NCBI RefSeq assembly: GCF_047731265.1
Contig: NZ_CP159835.1
Span: 3,286,001-3,350,000, forward strand
Origin: Patiriisocius sp047731265
GTDB taxonomy: Bacteria; Bacteroidota; Bacteroidia; Flavobacteriales; Flavobacteriaceae
Length of the DNA stretch: 64,000 bases
Reading direction: 5' to 3'
Shown: in pieces, positions 52,148 to 61,756 of the stretch
Numbering within the stretch: the stretch's first letter is position 1
How the letters are laid out: every line of letters starts with the position of its first letter
Translations under genes and position numbers: made by a program
The notes under the pieces: generated by a model
What the model was told of the DNA's origin: nothing
What the model saw: the letters and a program-made list of their open reading frames with translations, nothing else
Databases searched by the model: none

Positions 52148-54076
52148 ATGAAAAACCTACTATTTTTAGCAGCAATTTTTATTGCTTCTACATCAATTGT
52201 TAGCGCTCAGCTTTTTGTGAGACCTAATCCTACTACTTTAGAAGACAGCTATATTTATGCTAAAGATGTTCAAATTTATGTTGATGGCGAAATTAACCTC
52301 GAAGAAAATGCAACCGCAAATCCTGTAACAGACACACTACAAGCGAGTATTTATTTAAGAGATGATGCGCAATTATTTCAAGGAGATCCTGTTGTACCTG
52401 CACCTAATGCAGGAACTGGTTCTATCTCTGTATTAAGGAGTACCAACTCAGATGCGTATGATTATAACTATTGGGCATCTCCTGTTAGTCAATCTACTGG
52501 TACCGGAAATCAAAATTTTGGTATTGCAAGACTACACGACCCCTTAGGCGTTACTGAATCAAATCCTGCATCATTAACCACAAACTTAAACGGAGCTTCT
52601 TCTCCCTTACAAATTTCTAGACGCTGGTTGTACGGCTACAATGCAGGAACTGGATCTGGTGGCTCGTATTATTTTTTAGAATCAAACAATATGATTCCAG
52701 CTGGTGAAGGTTTTCTAATGAAAGGTGTAGACGTTACAGCAACACCTGACCAAATTTACGATTTTAGAGGAAGGCCTAACAGCGGTGACATTACCATAGA
52801 CGTGCCTCCATCAACTTTTCAAACCAATGCCCTTCTTTCTACTTTAATGAATGGCGAAGCTGCAACAGGCAATCCATATCCATCTACTTTAGACTTGAAT
52901 GCATTCTTATATGATGCTGCAAATATTGGACTTTTTAAAGAAATTAAATTTTATGATGAAGATAGGTCTATTAACTCTCATTTTTATGTAGATAATAAAG
53001 CTGGGTACAGTACTTGGACCCCTGGTCCTGAAGATTTAGGTGGCACACAATCTGGAAATCAGGTAACTGCTACGTTTTTAAATTTTGATAATGATGGGAA
53101 TCCTGTAAGCTCCACTGGAATGCAAGGGACTACTGTTCCAAGAAGAATGTCTCCTATTGCCCAAGGATTTATTATTCAAGGAGATCCTAGCCCTGGAATG
53201 AAGACCGCTACGTTTAGAAATTCGCACAGACGGTTCATTAAAGAATCTTCAGGTAACTCGACTTTTAAAAATCAAGAAAATAAGGTGTCTCCAATAAGTT
53301 CAAAATCATCAAGTTCAGATACTCCAAGCGGTGACGTCATTGAGGATGAAACTATCCAACCACAAATTAGAATAAACACCTATTTTGGAACATCGCATAT
53401 GCGTCAAACACTTTTAATTTTTGACGATAATGCGACCGATGATTATGATTCAGGATTGGACGGTTTTAGTCCAATGGATGCTACTTCTGAAATGTTCTTC
53501 CCTGTATTTACACCTTGGGATAGTGAAAATACATATCCTCTTGTTATATCATCATTACCGGTTAGAGACAGATTAAAAAGAATACCTTTTACATTGCAAT
53601 TAGCTTCTAGTATGAATGTAGTAATTACGGGAGAGGAAAATCTTAATCGTCCTATGCGGGAAGTTTTAGTATATGATTCTTTTAAAAATACATATCAAAA
53701 AATTACCGAGAATCGATCTGCTTCTTTGTTTTTAAAAGCTGGACTTTATGAAAACAGATTTTTTATTGTTTTCACAGTACCTCATAAAAAAGGTAATGAA
53801 ACTGATCAAATTACACAAAAAGCAAAAGATGCTGTAACTTTTTTCCAAAACAATCTTCAAACACAACTTGAAGTCTCGAACCCTGAACGATTTGAACTTA
53901 AGAAAGCAAGTATCTTCGATATGCGTGGACGTTTAGTTTTAAATCAAGAAAATCTAGGAGGCGCAACAAAACTTACATTTCCTACAGGGACGTTTAGCGA
54001 TGGAATTTATTTAGTGATTTTAACGACAAGCGATAACGCAATTATAGATTACAAAATTTCTGTACGAAACAGATAA
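52148..54076 (+). CDS. type IX secretion substrate with C-terminal sorting domain
   Basis: 642 residues. Signal peptide MKNLLFLAAIFIASTSIVSA, then QLFVRPNPTTLEDSYIYAKD. The body has many YDYNYWASPV and LYGYNAGTGSGGSYYFLES-type segments, typical of large surface proteins. The C-terminal 75 residues form a type A sorting domain: FELKKASIFDMRGRLVLNQE, GGATKLTFPTGTFSDGIYLV and DYKISVRNR, which directs it through the PorQ-linked T9SS to the cell surface. A Ser/Lys-rich linker lies around residue 385-400 (SPISSKSSSSDTPSGD). Function unknown; likely adhesin. Confidence 0.9.
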   Translation: MKNLLFLAAIFIASTSIVSAQLFVRPNPTTLEDSYIYAKDVQIYVDGEINLEENATANPVTDTLQASIYLRDDAQLFQGDPVVPAPNAGTGSISVLRSTNSDAYDYNYWASPVSQSTGTGNQNFGIARLHDPLGVTESNPASLTTNLNGASSPLQISRRWLYGYNAGTGSGGSYYFLESNNMIPAGEGFLMKGVDVTATPDQIYDFRGRPNSGDITIDVPPSTFQTNALLSTLMNGEAATGNPYPSTLDLNAFLYDAANIGLFKEIKFYDEDRSINSHFYVDNKAGYSTWTPGPEDLGGTQSGNQVTATFLNFDNDGNPVSSTGMQGTTVPRRMSPIAQGFIIQGDPSPGMKTATFRNSHRRFIKESSGNSTFKNQENKVSPISSKSSSSDTPSGDVIEDETIQPQIRINTYFGTSHMRQTLLIFDDNATDDYDSGLDGFSPMDATSEMFFPVFTPWDSENTYPLVISSLPVRDRLKRIPFTLQLASSMNVVITGEENLNRPMREVLVYDSFKNTYQKITENRSASLFLKAGLYENRFFIVFTVPHKKGNETDQITQKAKDAVTFFQNNLQTQLEVSNPERFELKKASIFDMRGRLVLNQENLGGATKLTFPTGTFSDGIYLVILTTSDNAIIDYKISVRNR

Positions 54077-54093
54077 TTCCCAACAAATAAGGT

Positions 54094-54375
54094 ATGGAAG
54101 ATTTTATGTTGCCGTGCCTTAACAAAAAAATATTCGGTTTAGAGTGTTTTGGCTGTGGCTTACAAAGAGCCGCAGCCTTAATTTTTAGAGGTGAATTTGT
54201 TGCAGCCTTTAAAATGTATCCTGCCATTTATACCCTTCTCCTATTTGGTGGTTTTATTTTATTTACAATGTTCGTAGAAATAAAATACTCTTATACGATA
54301 AAAATAGCATTGGCAATAGTAAACGGTCTAATCATAGTAAGTAGTTATTTTTATAAAATGAGTTTCATGTTTTAA
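54094..54375 (+). CDS. DUF2752 small membrane protein
   Basis: 93 residues. The N-terminal motif LPCLNKKIFGLECFGCGLQR contains the Cys pattern C..(9).C..C typical of DUF2752 (CPxxxxxGxxCPGCGxxR). Two membrane helices follow (AIYTLLLFGGFILFTMF and IALAIVNGLIIVSSYF). The Cys face may bind metal or form disulfides. The gene lies 17 bases after the T9SS cargo gene and 56 bases before the CCC-motif gene, so the three may be cotranscribed. Function unknown. Confidence 0.85.
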   Translation: MEDFMLPCLNKKIFGLECFGCGLQRAAALIFRGEFVAAFKMYPAIYTLLLFGGFILFTMFVEIKYSYTIKIALAIVNGLIIVSSYFYKMSFMF

Positions 54376-54431
54376 GAATAAAAAGAACAAGACTATTTTT
54401 AAGCTATAGACCAATCTTTAAAGAACATATT

Positions 54432-54755
54432 ATGGAAAAACAAACACTTCCCAATTCACAGGCTGTATTAATCTTAGGGATACTATCAATTCCGCTTTGC
54501 TGTTGTTATGGTATCTTTTCACTAGCACTTGGAATTATTGCTTTAGTTTTAGCAAAAAAAGCTACAGCACTTTATAATGAAAATCCAGAATTATACAAAG
54601 GGTTCAACAATGTAAAAACTGGTAAAATTCTTGCTATTATTGGTGTCGCCTTAGGAGCTATCTATATTGTTTTAAACATAGCACTCATTGCTGTCTATGG
54701 AATAGATGGATTACAAGAAATGCAACAAGAAATGCTCGAACAATACGGTAGATAA
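54432..54755 (+). CDS. CCC-motif membrane protein (DUF4190-like)
   Basis: 107 residues. The first helix carries the CCC motif (VLILGILSIPLCCCYGIFSL), followed by LALGIIALVLAKKATALYNE, and a final helix ILAIIGVALGAIYIVLNI. A short C-terminal tail is rich in Gln and Glu. This is a widespread flavobacterial family of two- to three-helix inner membrane proteins of unknown function, often next to DUF2752 proteins, as it is here. The tail MQQEMLEQYGR is helical. A strong terminator follows. Confidence 0.87.
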   Translation: MEKQTLPNSQAVLILGILSIPLCCCYGIFSLALGIIALVLAKKATALYNENPELYKGFNNVKTGKILAIIGVALGAIYIVLNIALIAVYGIDGLQEMQQEMLEQYGR

Positions 54756-54766
54756 TAAATTTTCAT

Positions 54767-54800
54767 AAAAAATAGCGACTCTTAAGTCGCTATTTTTTTT
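54767..54800. terminator. bidirectional terminator
   Basis: AAAAAATAGCGACT, loop CTTA, AGTCGCTATTTTTTTT is a perfect stem-loop. It is shared by the CCC-motif gene and the convergent rocD gene. Confidence 0.88.
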
Positions 54801-54818
54801 ATGAAAATTTACAAATAG

Positions 54819-56099
54819 TTAAACCTCAAATTCTTTTAACGTAGTTGTGATAATTGAGACACAATCAAGTAATTGCTCTTTAGTCATTACCAATGGTGGA
54901 GCAAACCTTATAATATTACCGTGCGTTGGCTTTGCTAATAAACCGTTATCTCTTAGTTTCATACATATATTCCAAGCAGTATCGCTTTCCTCATCATCAT
55001 TTATCAAAATTGCATTTAGCAGGCCTTTACCGCGTACCCCTTTACAAATAGTACTTTTTGCTATGTATTTATTCAATTCAGCTCTAAAAATCGCTCCGAG
55101 TTTAAATGCATTTTCAGCAAGTCTCTCATCAATAACCACATCTAGTGCTGCCATCGCTACCGCTGCCGCAATTGGATTACCGCCAAAAGTAGATCCGTGT
55201 GATCCAGGAGTAATTACCTTCATAATCGCATCGTTTGCCAACACAGCCGATACCGGGTAGGCACCACCACTTATTGCTTTACCTAAAATCAAGATATCTG
55301 GTTTTACATCTGGTGTTCCACTACAATCTTTATTAGGGCAGCTACAATTTCCACAAGTTGCTAGTAATCTTCCGGTTCTGGCAATTCCTGTTTGTACCTC
55401 GTCAGCAATAAAAAGGACATTGTGCTTTTTACATAAGGCCTTGGCTTCTCTCAGATAATTTTCACTTGGCACAAATACGCCTGCTTCTCCTTGAATGGGT
55501 TCCACAAGAAATCCAGCAACGTTTTTATTGGATGACAAAACTTCTTTTAAAGCGTTTAGATTATCATACTCAACTTTTATAAAACCATTGGTATAAGGGC
55601 CAAAATTAGAACGTGCGACAGGATCGTTTGAAAATGAAATGATCGTGGTGGTACGCCCGTGAAAGTTATTATTACAAACTACGATTTCTGCTTTGTTCTC
55701 TTCTATTCCTTTAACTTCGTATGCCCATCGTCTGCATATCTTAAGGGCAGTTTCAACCGCCTCAGCACCAGTGTTCATTGGAAGCACCTTATCAAACTTA
55801 AAATAATCAGCAACATACTTTTCAAACTTTCCTAAAATATCATTATGAAAAGCTCTTGAGGTAAGTGTAAGTGTTTTGGCTTGTTTTGTCATTGCTCCTA
55901 CAATGGTTGGATGACAATGTCCTTGATTAACGGCAGAATAAGCGGAAAGAAAATCATAATATTTCTTACCATCTACATCCCAAACATACACTCCTTCTCC
56001 CCTATTTAAAACCACGGGAAGTGGGTGATAATTGTGTGCTCCATACTTGTTTTCGAGGTCTATCGCTTCTTGCGACAAGGATTGTTGTGTCATTAACAT
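54819..56099 (-). CDS. rocD: ornithine-oxo-acid transaminase
   Basis: 426 residues, class III aminotransferase. It converts ornithine to glutamate-5-semialdehyde in arginine catabolism, which then joins the proline route. Typical blocks: NYHPLPVVLNRGEGVYVWDV, FLSAYSAVNQGHCHP, NNNFHGRTT, and VLFIADEVQTG, then the PLP lysine in DILILGKAISGGAYPVSA. An insert CGNCSCPNKDCSG just before the lysine loop has four Cys and does not occur in the Bacillus enzyme; similar inserts may be usual in flavobacteria. A second in-frame ATG (56093) may be the true start. Confidence 0.92.
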   Translation of the reverse strand: MLMTQQSLSQEAIDLENKYGAHNYHPLPVVLNRGEGVYVWDVDGKKYYDFLSAYSAVNQGHCHPTIVGAMTKQAKTLTLTSRAFHNDILGKFEKYVADYFKFDKVLPMNTGAEAVETALKICRRWAYEVKGIEENKAEIVVCNNNFHGRTTTIISFSNDPVARSNFGPYTNGFIKVEYDNLNALKEVLSSNKNVAGFLVEPIQGEAGVFVPSENYLREAKALCKKHNVLFIADEVQTGIARTGRLLATCGNCSCPNKDCSGTPDVKPDILILGKAISGGAYPVSAVLANDAIMKVITPGSHGSTFGGNPIAAAVAMAALDVVIDERLAENAFKLGAIFRAELNKYIAKSTICKGVRGKGLLNAILINDDEESDTAWNICMKLRDNGLLAKPTHGNIIRFAPPLVMTKEQLLDCVSIITTTLKEFEV

Positions 56100-56265
56100 A
56101 ACATAAAATTTTAAAAAATTAAAACTAAAAATTCCTTCTGTACCTTTTTTCTTTCGAAAGACTCGAAAATTCAGCGGAGGAGAGAAATCATCCTTCCTGC
56201 GAAATTACTAAATATTAACCAAATAATTTTAATGATCTAGCCCAATTATACTATACTAAATATGC

Positions 56266-56273
56266 TATTTTTG
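56266..56273 (+). promoter_or_regulatory. -7 box directly before the rlmD start codon
   Basis: TATTTTTG ends 4 bases before the ATG at 56278. If it is functional, the rlmD mRNA would be leaderless or nearly so. The layout is the same as at 1512-1519. Confidence 0.4.
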
Positions 56274-56277
56274 TGCA

Positions 56278-57690
56278 ATGAGTAGAAAAAAGACAACGCG
56301 CGTAATATTAGAAGATCTTGAAGTTTTTGACGCTGGAGCAAAAGGAAAGGCTGTTGCTAAAGCAGCCGATGGTCGTGTTGTATTTATTGACAATGCGGTT
56401 CCTGGAGATGTTGTAACAGTGCAAACAACAAAAAAGCGAAAAGCGTATTATGAAGGCACAGCGATTTCTGTTTCAAAAGAATCTTCAAAACGTGTTACTC
56501 CCACTTGTGAACACTTCGGTACCTGTGGCGGTTGCAAATGGCAAAACATGGGATATGAGCATCAGCTATATTTCAAACAGAATGAAATTACCAATAATTT
56601 AAAAAGACTTGGCAAAATTGAACTTCCAGAAACCTCTCCAATAGTAGGCTCTAAAAAGGAGTATTTTTATAGAAATAAAATGGAATTTTCCTTTAGCGAT
56701 AATAAATGGCTCACACTAGATCAAATAAAGAGCGATCAAATTATTGAAAATAAAAATGCCCTAGGTTTTCATATTCCCGGAATGTGGGATAAAATACTGG
56801 ATTTAACAAAATGTCACTTACAGGAAGATCCCAGTAATGAGATAAGAGATTTTGTGAAGTCTGAAGGACAAAAACTAGAAATACCTTTTTTTAATAACAG
56901 AAATAAAACAGGTGTTTTAAGAACCTTAATGATACGTACATCTTCCACGGGCCAAGTGATGGTCTTGATACAGTTTTTTAAAGAGACTGAAACTAAAAGA
57001 ATACAACTACTAACCGCTATTACAGAGAGATTCCCTAAATTAACCTCTCTTTTGTACGTTATTAATGGAAAAGGGAATGACACCCTATATGACCAAGAAG
57101 TAGTGTGCTTCCATGGACAGCCACATATTTTTGAAGAAATGGAGGGACTTTCATTCAAAATTAACGCAAAGTCTTTTTATCAAACAAATAGCTCTCAAGC
57201 CTACGAACTTTATAAGATAACGAGAGATTTCGCAGGCTTAACTGGAAAAGAAATTGTTTATGACCTTTATACTGGAACAGGTACCATCGCACAATTTATA
57301 GCGGGTAATGCAAAGAAAGTGATAGGAGTTGAAGCAGTTCCTGATGCAATTATTGCAGCCAAGGAGAATGCTAAAAACAATAAGATAACAAATGCTCATT
57401 TTGTAGTAGGCGATATGAAAGAGGTTTTTAATAAAAAATTTATTTCAACCCACGGAATGGCTGATGTTGTAATTACAGACCCACCAAGAATAGGAATGCA
57501 CGCAGATGTTGTCTCACAATTACTTGAGCTATCAGCAAAAAAGATTGTCTATGTTAGTTGCAACAGTGCAACACAAGCTAGAGATCTTGCGTTATTAGAT
57601 TCAAAATATAAAGTAACAAGAGTTCAACCAGTGGATATGTTTCCGCAAACACATCACGTGGAAAATGTTGTGCTACTCGAACATAGATAA
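56278..57690 (+). CDS. rlmD: 23S rRNA (uracil-5-)-methyltransferase RlmD
   Basis: 470 residues. The N-terminal TRAM domain (VFDAGAKGKAVAKAADGRVV) leads to the [4Fe-4S] site Cys77, Cys83, Cys86 (CEHFGTCGGC) and a later Cys in DLTKCHLQ. The SAM-dependent methyltransferase part has VYDLYTGTGTIAQFI, VITDPPRIGMH and the catalytic Cys in IVYVSCNSATQ. In E. coli RlmD makes m5U1939; other members of this family target U747 or tRNA, and the sequence does not settle the site. It precedes the DUF6452/DUF6048 pair. Confidence 0.9.
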   Translation: MSRKKTTRVILEDLEVFDAGAKGKAVAKAADGRVVFIDNAVPGDVVTVQTTKKRKAYYEGTAISVSKESSKRVTPTCEHFGTCGGCKWQNMGYEHQLYFKQNEITNNLKRLGKIELPETSPIVGSKKEYFYRNKMEFSFSDNKWLTLDQIKSDQIIENKNALGFHIPGMWDKILDLTKCHLQEDPSNEIRDFVKSEGQKLEIPFFNNRNKTGVLRTLMIRTSSTGQVMVLIQFFKETETKRIQLLTAITERFPKLTSLLYVINGKGNDTLYDQEVVCFHGQPHIFEEMEGLSFKINAKSFYQTNSSQAYELYKITRDFAGLTGKEIVYDLYTGTGTIAQFIAGNAKKVIGVEAVPDAIIAAKENAKNNKITNAHFVVGDMKEVFNKKFISTHGMADVVITDPPRIGMHADVVSQLLELSAKKIVYVSCNSATQARDLALLDSKYKVTRVQPVDMFPQTHHVENVVLLEHR

Positions 57691-57724
57691 TTTTATTAAT
57701 ATAAAAATTAAGGGCTGCTTAAGA

Positions 57725-58240
57725 ATGTTTAAAAACAATTCATTATATCTAGTTGTGTTAGTTTCAATCACCTCTGTCATCCTATTTTTTATTTCGGGCT
57801 GCACAAAAGATGATATATGCCCTGAAGGAAGCCCAACAACTCCTAAAACAATCATTTTATTTAGAGATAAAGCGAACATCACAGCGGTAAAAGCAGTACC
57901 GAACTTAAGAATTTCCTTGACCAATATTGAGCCGACAGAACTTTTATTTAGTGCCAGTGGGGATACCCTAGTCGCTATACCACTGTCCCCAGATTTAAGC
58001 GAAATCCAATTGGCAATGACGACTAACTTTAGCAATGCTCCCAATACAGATTATATGACAATTACCTATTCAAAAAGACAGGATGTATATATAAATCGTG
58101 CTTGTTCCTTTACAACTACCTTTGATTTATTAGATGCCTCTAGACCCGATGAAGGCTCTGCAAACTGGATATCAAACATAGTAATAACAAACTCAGCCGT
58201 TGTAAATGAAGACGTTACACATATTACTATTTTTCATTAG
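57725..58240 (+). CDS. DUF6452 family lipoprotein
   Basis: 171 residues from the ATG at 57725; an open frame starts at 57665 inside the rlmD end but has no signal there. The N-terminus has a lipoprotein signal (LVVLVSITSVILFFISGCTK) with lipobox Cys. The mature protein is about 145 residues, with strands like NLRISLTNIEPTELLFSASG. From memory this is the DUF6452 family of flavobacteria, always beside a DUF6048 gene. It overlaps the next gene by 35 bases, indicating coupling. Unknown function, probably on the outer membrane. Confidence 0.82.
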   Translation: MFKNNSLYLVVLVSITSVILFFISGCTKDDICPEGSPTTPKTIILFRDKANITAVKAVPNLRISLTNIEPTELLFSASGDTLVAIPLSPDLSEIQLAMTTNFSNAPNTDYMTITYSKRQDVYINRACSFTTTFDLLDASRPDEGSANWISNIVITNSAVVNEDVTHITIFH

Positions 58241-58904
58241 TAGTTGCTTTATATCACAACTATCATACAGTCAGGATGAAAGTCCGCAAGATACTATTGT
58301 GGTAAAAAACCAATACGGTCTGAGAGCTGGGTTAGATTTAGCAAAACCACTTCGTTCACTTTTAGAGGATGGATACACAGGATTTGAAATTGTTGCAGAC
58401 TTTAGACTCACAAAGAAACTATATATTGCTGGTGAAATTGGAAATGAAGAGAAAGATTATTTAGAGGCAAACCTAAACGCACGAACCAAGGGTAGTTACT
58501 TAAAAATTGGAGGAGATGTCAATGTATATAAAAACTGGCTTGGCGTAAATAATGCAGTTATTATTGGACTTAGGTATGGTGTAGCATCTTTTTCGCAAGA
58601 ACTCCTAGCCTACAATATTTACAATACAAACCAAACCTTCCCTCCTAGTTTTGTTGTTGATCCTCAGGAATTCAATGGCCTTACAGCGCATTGGGCAGAA
58701 GTGATGGTAGGAATCAAAGCTGAATTATTCAACAACCTTTACCTCTCATTAAACCTGCAACTAAAACATTTAGTAGCAGAAGATAGGCCAGAAAATTTTG
58801 ACAATCTCTTTATCCCAGGATTTAATACCACAAACGATTTTAGTGAATTTGGCGTAGGATATGGGTATTCAATTTCGTATTTAATCCCGCTCTTTAGCAA
58901 ATAA
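58206..58904 (+). CDS. DUF6048 family outer membrane protein
   Basis: 232 residues with signal peptide (MKTLHILLFFISSCFISQLS, cleavage near YSQ-DES). The barrel-like strands include QYGLRAGLDLAKPLRSLLED, YTGFEIVADFRLTKKLYIAG, GSYLKIGGDVNVYKNWLGVN and NLYLSLNLQLKHLVAED, with a C-terminal YSISYLIPLF. It matches the DUF6048 family, coupled with DUF6452. The pair may form an outer-membrane complex of unknown role. The gene ends one base before the convergent THUMP methyltransferase gene. Confidence 0.85.
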   Translation: MKTLHILLFFISSCFISQLSYSQDESPQDTIVVKNQYGLRAGLDLAKPLRSLLEDGYTGFEIVADFRLTKKLYIAGEIGNEEKDYLEANLNARTKGSYLKIGGDVNVYKNWLGVNNAVIIGLRYGVASFSQELLAYNIYNTNQTFPPSFVVDPQEFNGLTAHWAEVMVGIKAELFNNLYLSLNLQLKHLVAEDRPENFDNLFIPGFNTTNDFSEFGVGYGYSISYLIPLFSK

Positions 58905-60062
58905 TTATTGCTTACTGGCTTTTTTACTGCCTGCATATATTTCATATTTTACAAATCTACTCTCTAATTTCCCATTAAAGAGTTTGACCTTTCTAGAAGG
59001 ACGTAACCCCACATATTTTAAAGCCTCTAAATTTGAAGTAATCATCCAAGCTTGTGTATCTGCATAGTTGCGTTTCAACGTATTTCCTATGTTCCCATAA
59101 AATTGTTCAATATCATCTATGGCAATACGCTCATCATAAGGAGGATTAAACACAATAAACAGTGGCTTCTCTTCTAGTTTAGCAGACTCAAAAAAGTCTT
59201 GATGTTCTAGTGTTATAAATTCAGATAGATTGGCTGCAGCGATATTTTCTTGTGCTTTTTTTAAACTAATGCGGTCCCTATCAAATCCACGAATTTTAAA
59301 ATGAAACTCTCTAATTTTCTTTAAAGCAGCATCTTCAATCGTTTCATATAGATCAACATCAAAATCTGGCCAAGTTTCAAAACCAAATTCATCTTTATTT
59401 AAATTTGCTGGGATATTACACGCTATCATAGCAGCTTCTGCTACTATAGTTCCACCACCACACATTGGATCAAGAAAATCACATTGCCCAGACCAACCGG
59501 TCTTTAAAATCATTCCCGCAGCAAGCACCTCGTTTATAGGGGCCAAGGTATTTGCGACTTTATACCCTCTTTTATGTAAAGATTGACCAGAACTATCTAA
59601 AGAAATGGTGCAAATATTGCGATCAATATGAACATTTATTCGCAAGGTGGGGTGATCTAGGTCCACATCTGGCCGCACACCTTCTTTATCACGAAACCTA
59701 TCTACTATGGCATCCTTAGTTTTTAAAGCGATGTATTGAGAGTGTGTGAAGTATTTCGAAAAAACGGTCGCATCTACCGCTAAACTCCCCTTAGAATTCA
59801 TATAATTTTCCCAAGGAATCGCATAGATTTTTTTATACAGATCTTCTTCTTTAAAAACATTGAACCCTGTTATGGGCTTCAAAATTTTTATTGCGGTTCT
59901 GCAGCATAGATTGGCTTTGTACATAAAACCAGTATCGCCTTCAAAAGAAACATTCCTCACTCCTATTTCTATTGCTGAAGCGCCTAAATTTCTAAGTTCT
60001 TCTGCTAAAAGGTCTTCCATTCCGAAGAGTGTCTTCGCGACCATTTTAAAATTTTCTGCCAT
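58905..60062 (-). CDS. THUMP-domain RNA methyltransferase (RlmL-like)
   Basis: 385 residues. The N-terminal THUMP domain (about 8-150, KTLFGMEDLLAEELRNLGAS) binds RNA. The methyltransferase part follows with LDPMCGGGTIVAEAAMIACN, GFDRDRISLKKAQENI, and the amine-methylating motif FNPPYDERIAI. It corresponds to the N-terminal half of E. coli RlmL, or to YpsC of Bacillus, which make m2G2445 of 23S rRNA; the RlmK half is not attached. The start ATG is at 60060-60062. The convergent DUF6048 gene ends at the neighbouring base. Confidence 0.9.
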   Translation of the reverse strand: MAENFKMVAKTLFGMEDLLAEELRNLGASAIEIGVRNVSFEGDTGFMYKANLCCRTAIKILKPITGFNVFKEEDLYKKIYAIPWENYMNSKGSLAVDATVFSKYFTHSQYIALKTKDAIVDRFRDKEGVRPDVDLDHPTLRINVHIDRNICTISLDSSGQSLHKRGYKVANTLAPINEVLAAGMILKTGWSGQCDFLDPMCGGGTIVAEAAMIACNIPANLNKDEFGFETWPDFDVDLYETIEDAALKKIREFHFKIRGFDRDRISLKKAQENIAAANLSEFITLEHQDFFESAKLEEKPLFIVFNPPYDERIAIDDIEQFYGNIGNTLKRNYADTQAWMITSNLEALKYVGLRPSRKVKLFNGKLESRFVKYEIYAGSKKASKQ

Positions 60063-60175
60063 ATTATATGTTGTGAAGGTAGAAACCTCTCTAATTTAAA
60101 ATACGCTGTTAAATATCGTACTCGGTACTTTACAAGGGCACAAAAATACAGTATTTTAGCACCTTAATTCGAAAT

Positions 60176-60910
60176 ATGCAAAAAGAAGATACTAGTTGGT
60201 TTGCCTCTTGGTTCAACAGTCCATATTACCATCTATTGTATAAGGACAGAGATTATACCGAAGGAGGCATATTTATGCAATCACTTACCGCATATTTAAA
60301 ACTGAAGCAGAATGCTAAAATTCTAGATTTAGCCTGTGGTAAAGGCCGGCATTCTAAGTTTCTAGCCACGCTGGGCTATCGCGTTACTGGGGCAGACCTT
60401 TCGCCATTGAGTATTGCCGAAGCAAAAAAGTCTGAAACTAAAAACCTTAGTTTTGAAATACACGATATGTGCACGCCGTACCCTGATAAATTTGATGCCA
60501 TATTTAATTTATTTACCAGTTTTGGTTATTTCGAAACTGAAAAAGACAACATTAACACCGTTATAGCGATTAAAGAAGCTTTGAAAGAAGATGGATTTGG
60601 TGTGATTGATTTTTTAAATACCAACTATGTAGTAAAAAACTTAGTTAAAACAGAAGACAAACACGTAGCAGGAATTAACTTTAAAATCCAAAGAGAAATT
60701 AAGGATGGTTACATTTATAAACACATCAATTTTACTGCTGAAAATCAAGAATATAGCTTCACCGAAAAAGTAAAAGCATTGACCTTACAAGATTTTAAAA
60801 CCTACTTTGAAGAGGCAAAAGTGAACTTATATACTACCTTTGGAAATTACAAGCTGGAACCATTTGATAGTAAACAATCACCAAGACTTATATTGATATT
60901 TAAGAAATGA
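60176..60910 (+). CDS. class I SAM-dependent methyltransferase
   Basis: 244 residues. Rossmann methyltransferase of the Methyltransf_25/11 type: KILDLACGKGRHSKFLATLG (SAM site), VTGADLSPLSIAEAKK (acidic end of strand 2), and FDAIFNLFTSFGYF (motif III-IV). The C-terminal half has the pattern seen in bacterial small-molecule methyltransferases with no known substrate (YSFTEKVKALTLQDFKTYFE). It overlaps the ZIP transporter gene by four bases (ATGA), so they are coupled. A decayed copy of its last 23 codons lies at about 61.8 kb. Confidence 0.88.
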   Translation: MQKEDTSWFASWFNSPYYHLLYKDRDYTEGGIFMQSLTAYLKLKQNAKILDLACGKGRHSKFLATLGYRVTGADLSPLSIAEAKKSETKNLSFEIHDMCTPYPDKFDAIFNLFTSFGYFETEKDNINTVIAIKEALKEDGFGVIDFLNTNYVVKNLVKTEDKHVAGINFKIQREIKDGYIYKHINFTAENQEYSFTEKVKALTLQDFKTYFEEAKVNLYTTFGNYKLEPFDSKQSPRLILIFKK

Positions 60911-61575
60911 CATACATAATACTAATACTAACGGTATTTGCAGGTTTGTTTGTTGCCTATGCTTTAAATGGTAAAGAATTTAAATATTTATCATTACTAT
61001 TAGCTTTTAGCGGCGCGTTTTTATTGGCAATTACGCTATTCGAATTACTCCCCGAAGTATATACCATTCCTTCTAAAGAAATAGGAGTATATATAGTTCT
61101 TGGGATTCTCTTACAAATTTGTTTAGAATTTTTTAGTAAGGGCGCAGAACATGGACACGTTCATATTCATTCAGAAACCAAGCGATTTCCGTTACTCTTA
61201 TTCCTAAGCCTATCTTTACATGCAGGTTTGGAAGGCTTTCCAATAGCAGATAATCATTCTATGTTTATAGGAGTCCTTATTCATAAGTTGCCTATTGCGA
61301 TGATTTTATCTCTTTTCTTTATAAAAGCCGGCTATAAACGATCCACTACCATTATATTTTTAGTTTTATTCGCTCTTATGACCCCTATAGGTGCGTTTAT
61401 TGCTAGCAATTCTTTAATAGCGCCAGACGTATTAACAAAAATTAATGCCTTGGTCATTGGTATTTTTCTTCACGTTTCTACCACGATATTATTTGAAAGT
61501 AGTAGGGATCATAAGTTTAATTTAGCGAAGCTCCTTACTATTATTTTAGGTTTTCTACTGGCGTATATACTATAA
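60907..61575 (+). CDS. ZIP family metal transporter
   Basis: 222 residues with about seven to eight membrane helices. LLAFSGAFLLAITLFELLPE and LHAGLEGFPIAD contain the conserved His-Glu pattern of ZIP helices 4 and 5 (HAxxEG-like), and a His-rich loop (AEHGHVHIHSE) between helices 3 and 4 probably binds metal. It imports zinc or a related divalent ion across the inner membrane. The start is coupled to the methyltransferase. As a bacterial ZIP of the GufA/YxkO group it is short but complete. Confidence 0.9.
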   Translation: MTYIILILTVFAGLFVAYALNGKEFKYLSLLLAFSGAFLLAITLFELLPEVYTIPSKEIGVYIVLGILLQICLEFFSKGAEHGHVHIHSETKRFPLLLFLSLSLHAGLEGFPIADNHSMFIGVLIHKLPIAMILSLFFIKAGYKRSTTIIFLVLFALMTPIGAFIASNSLIAPDVLTKINALVIGIFLHVSTTILFESSRDHKFNLAKLLTIILGFLLAYIL

Positions 61576-61756
61576 TACGATACAAAACAGACGGTCCAAA
61601 ATAGTTTTTTTAGGGATGGGTATCGCAACACAACGTCTTGTTTTGTTATGATCTTCTGCTACGTTAAATACACGCATCTAAAACGTTACTAGATAGCTTT
61701 AGTGTCTTAGGAGTAACGGTAGTTCTGAAGAAACCAAGGTGGGAACTTAAACAATC

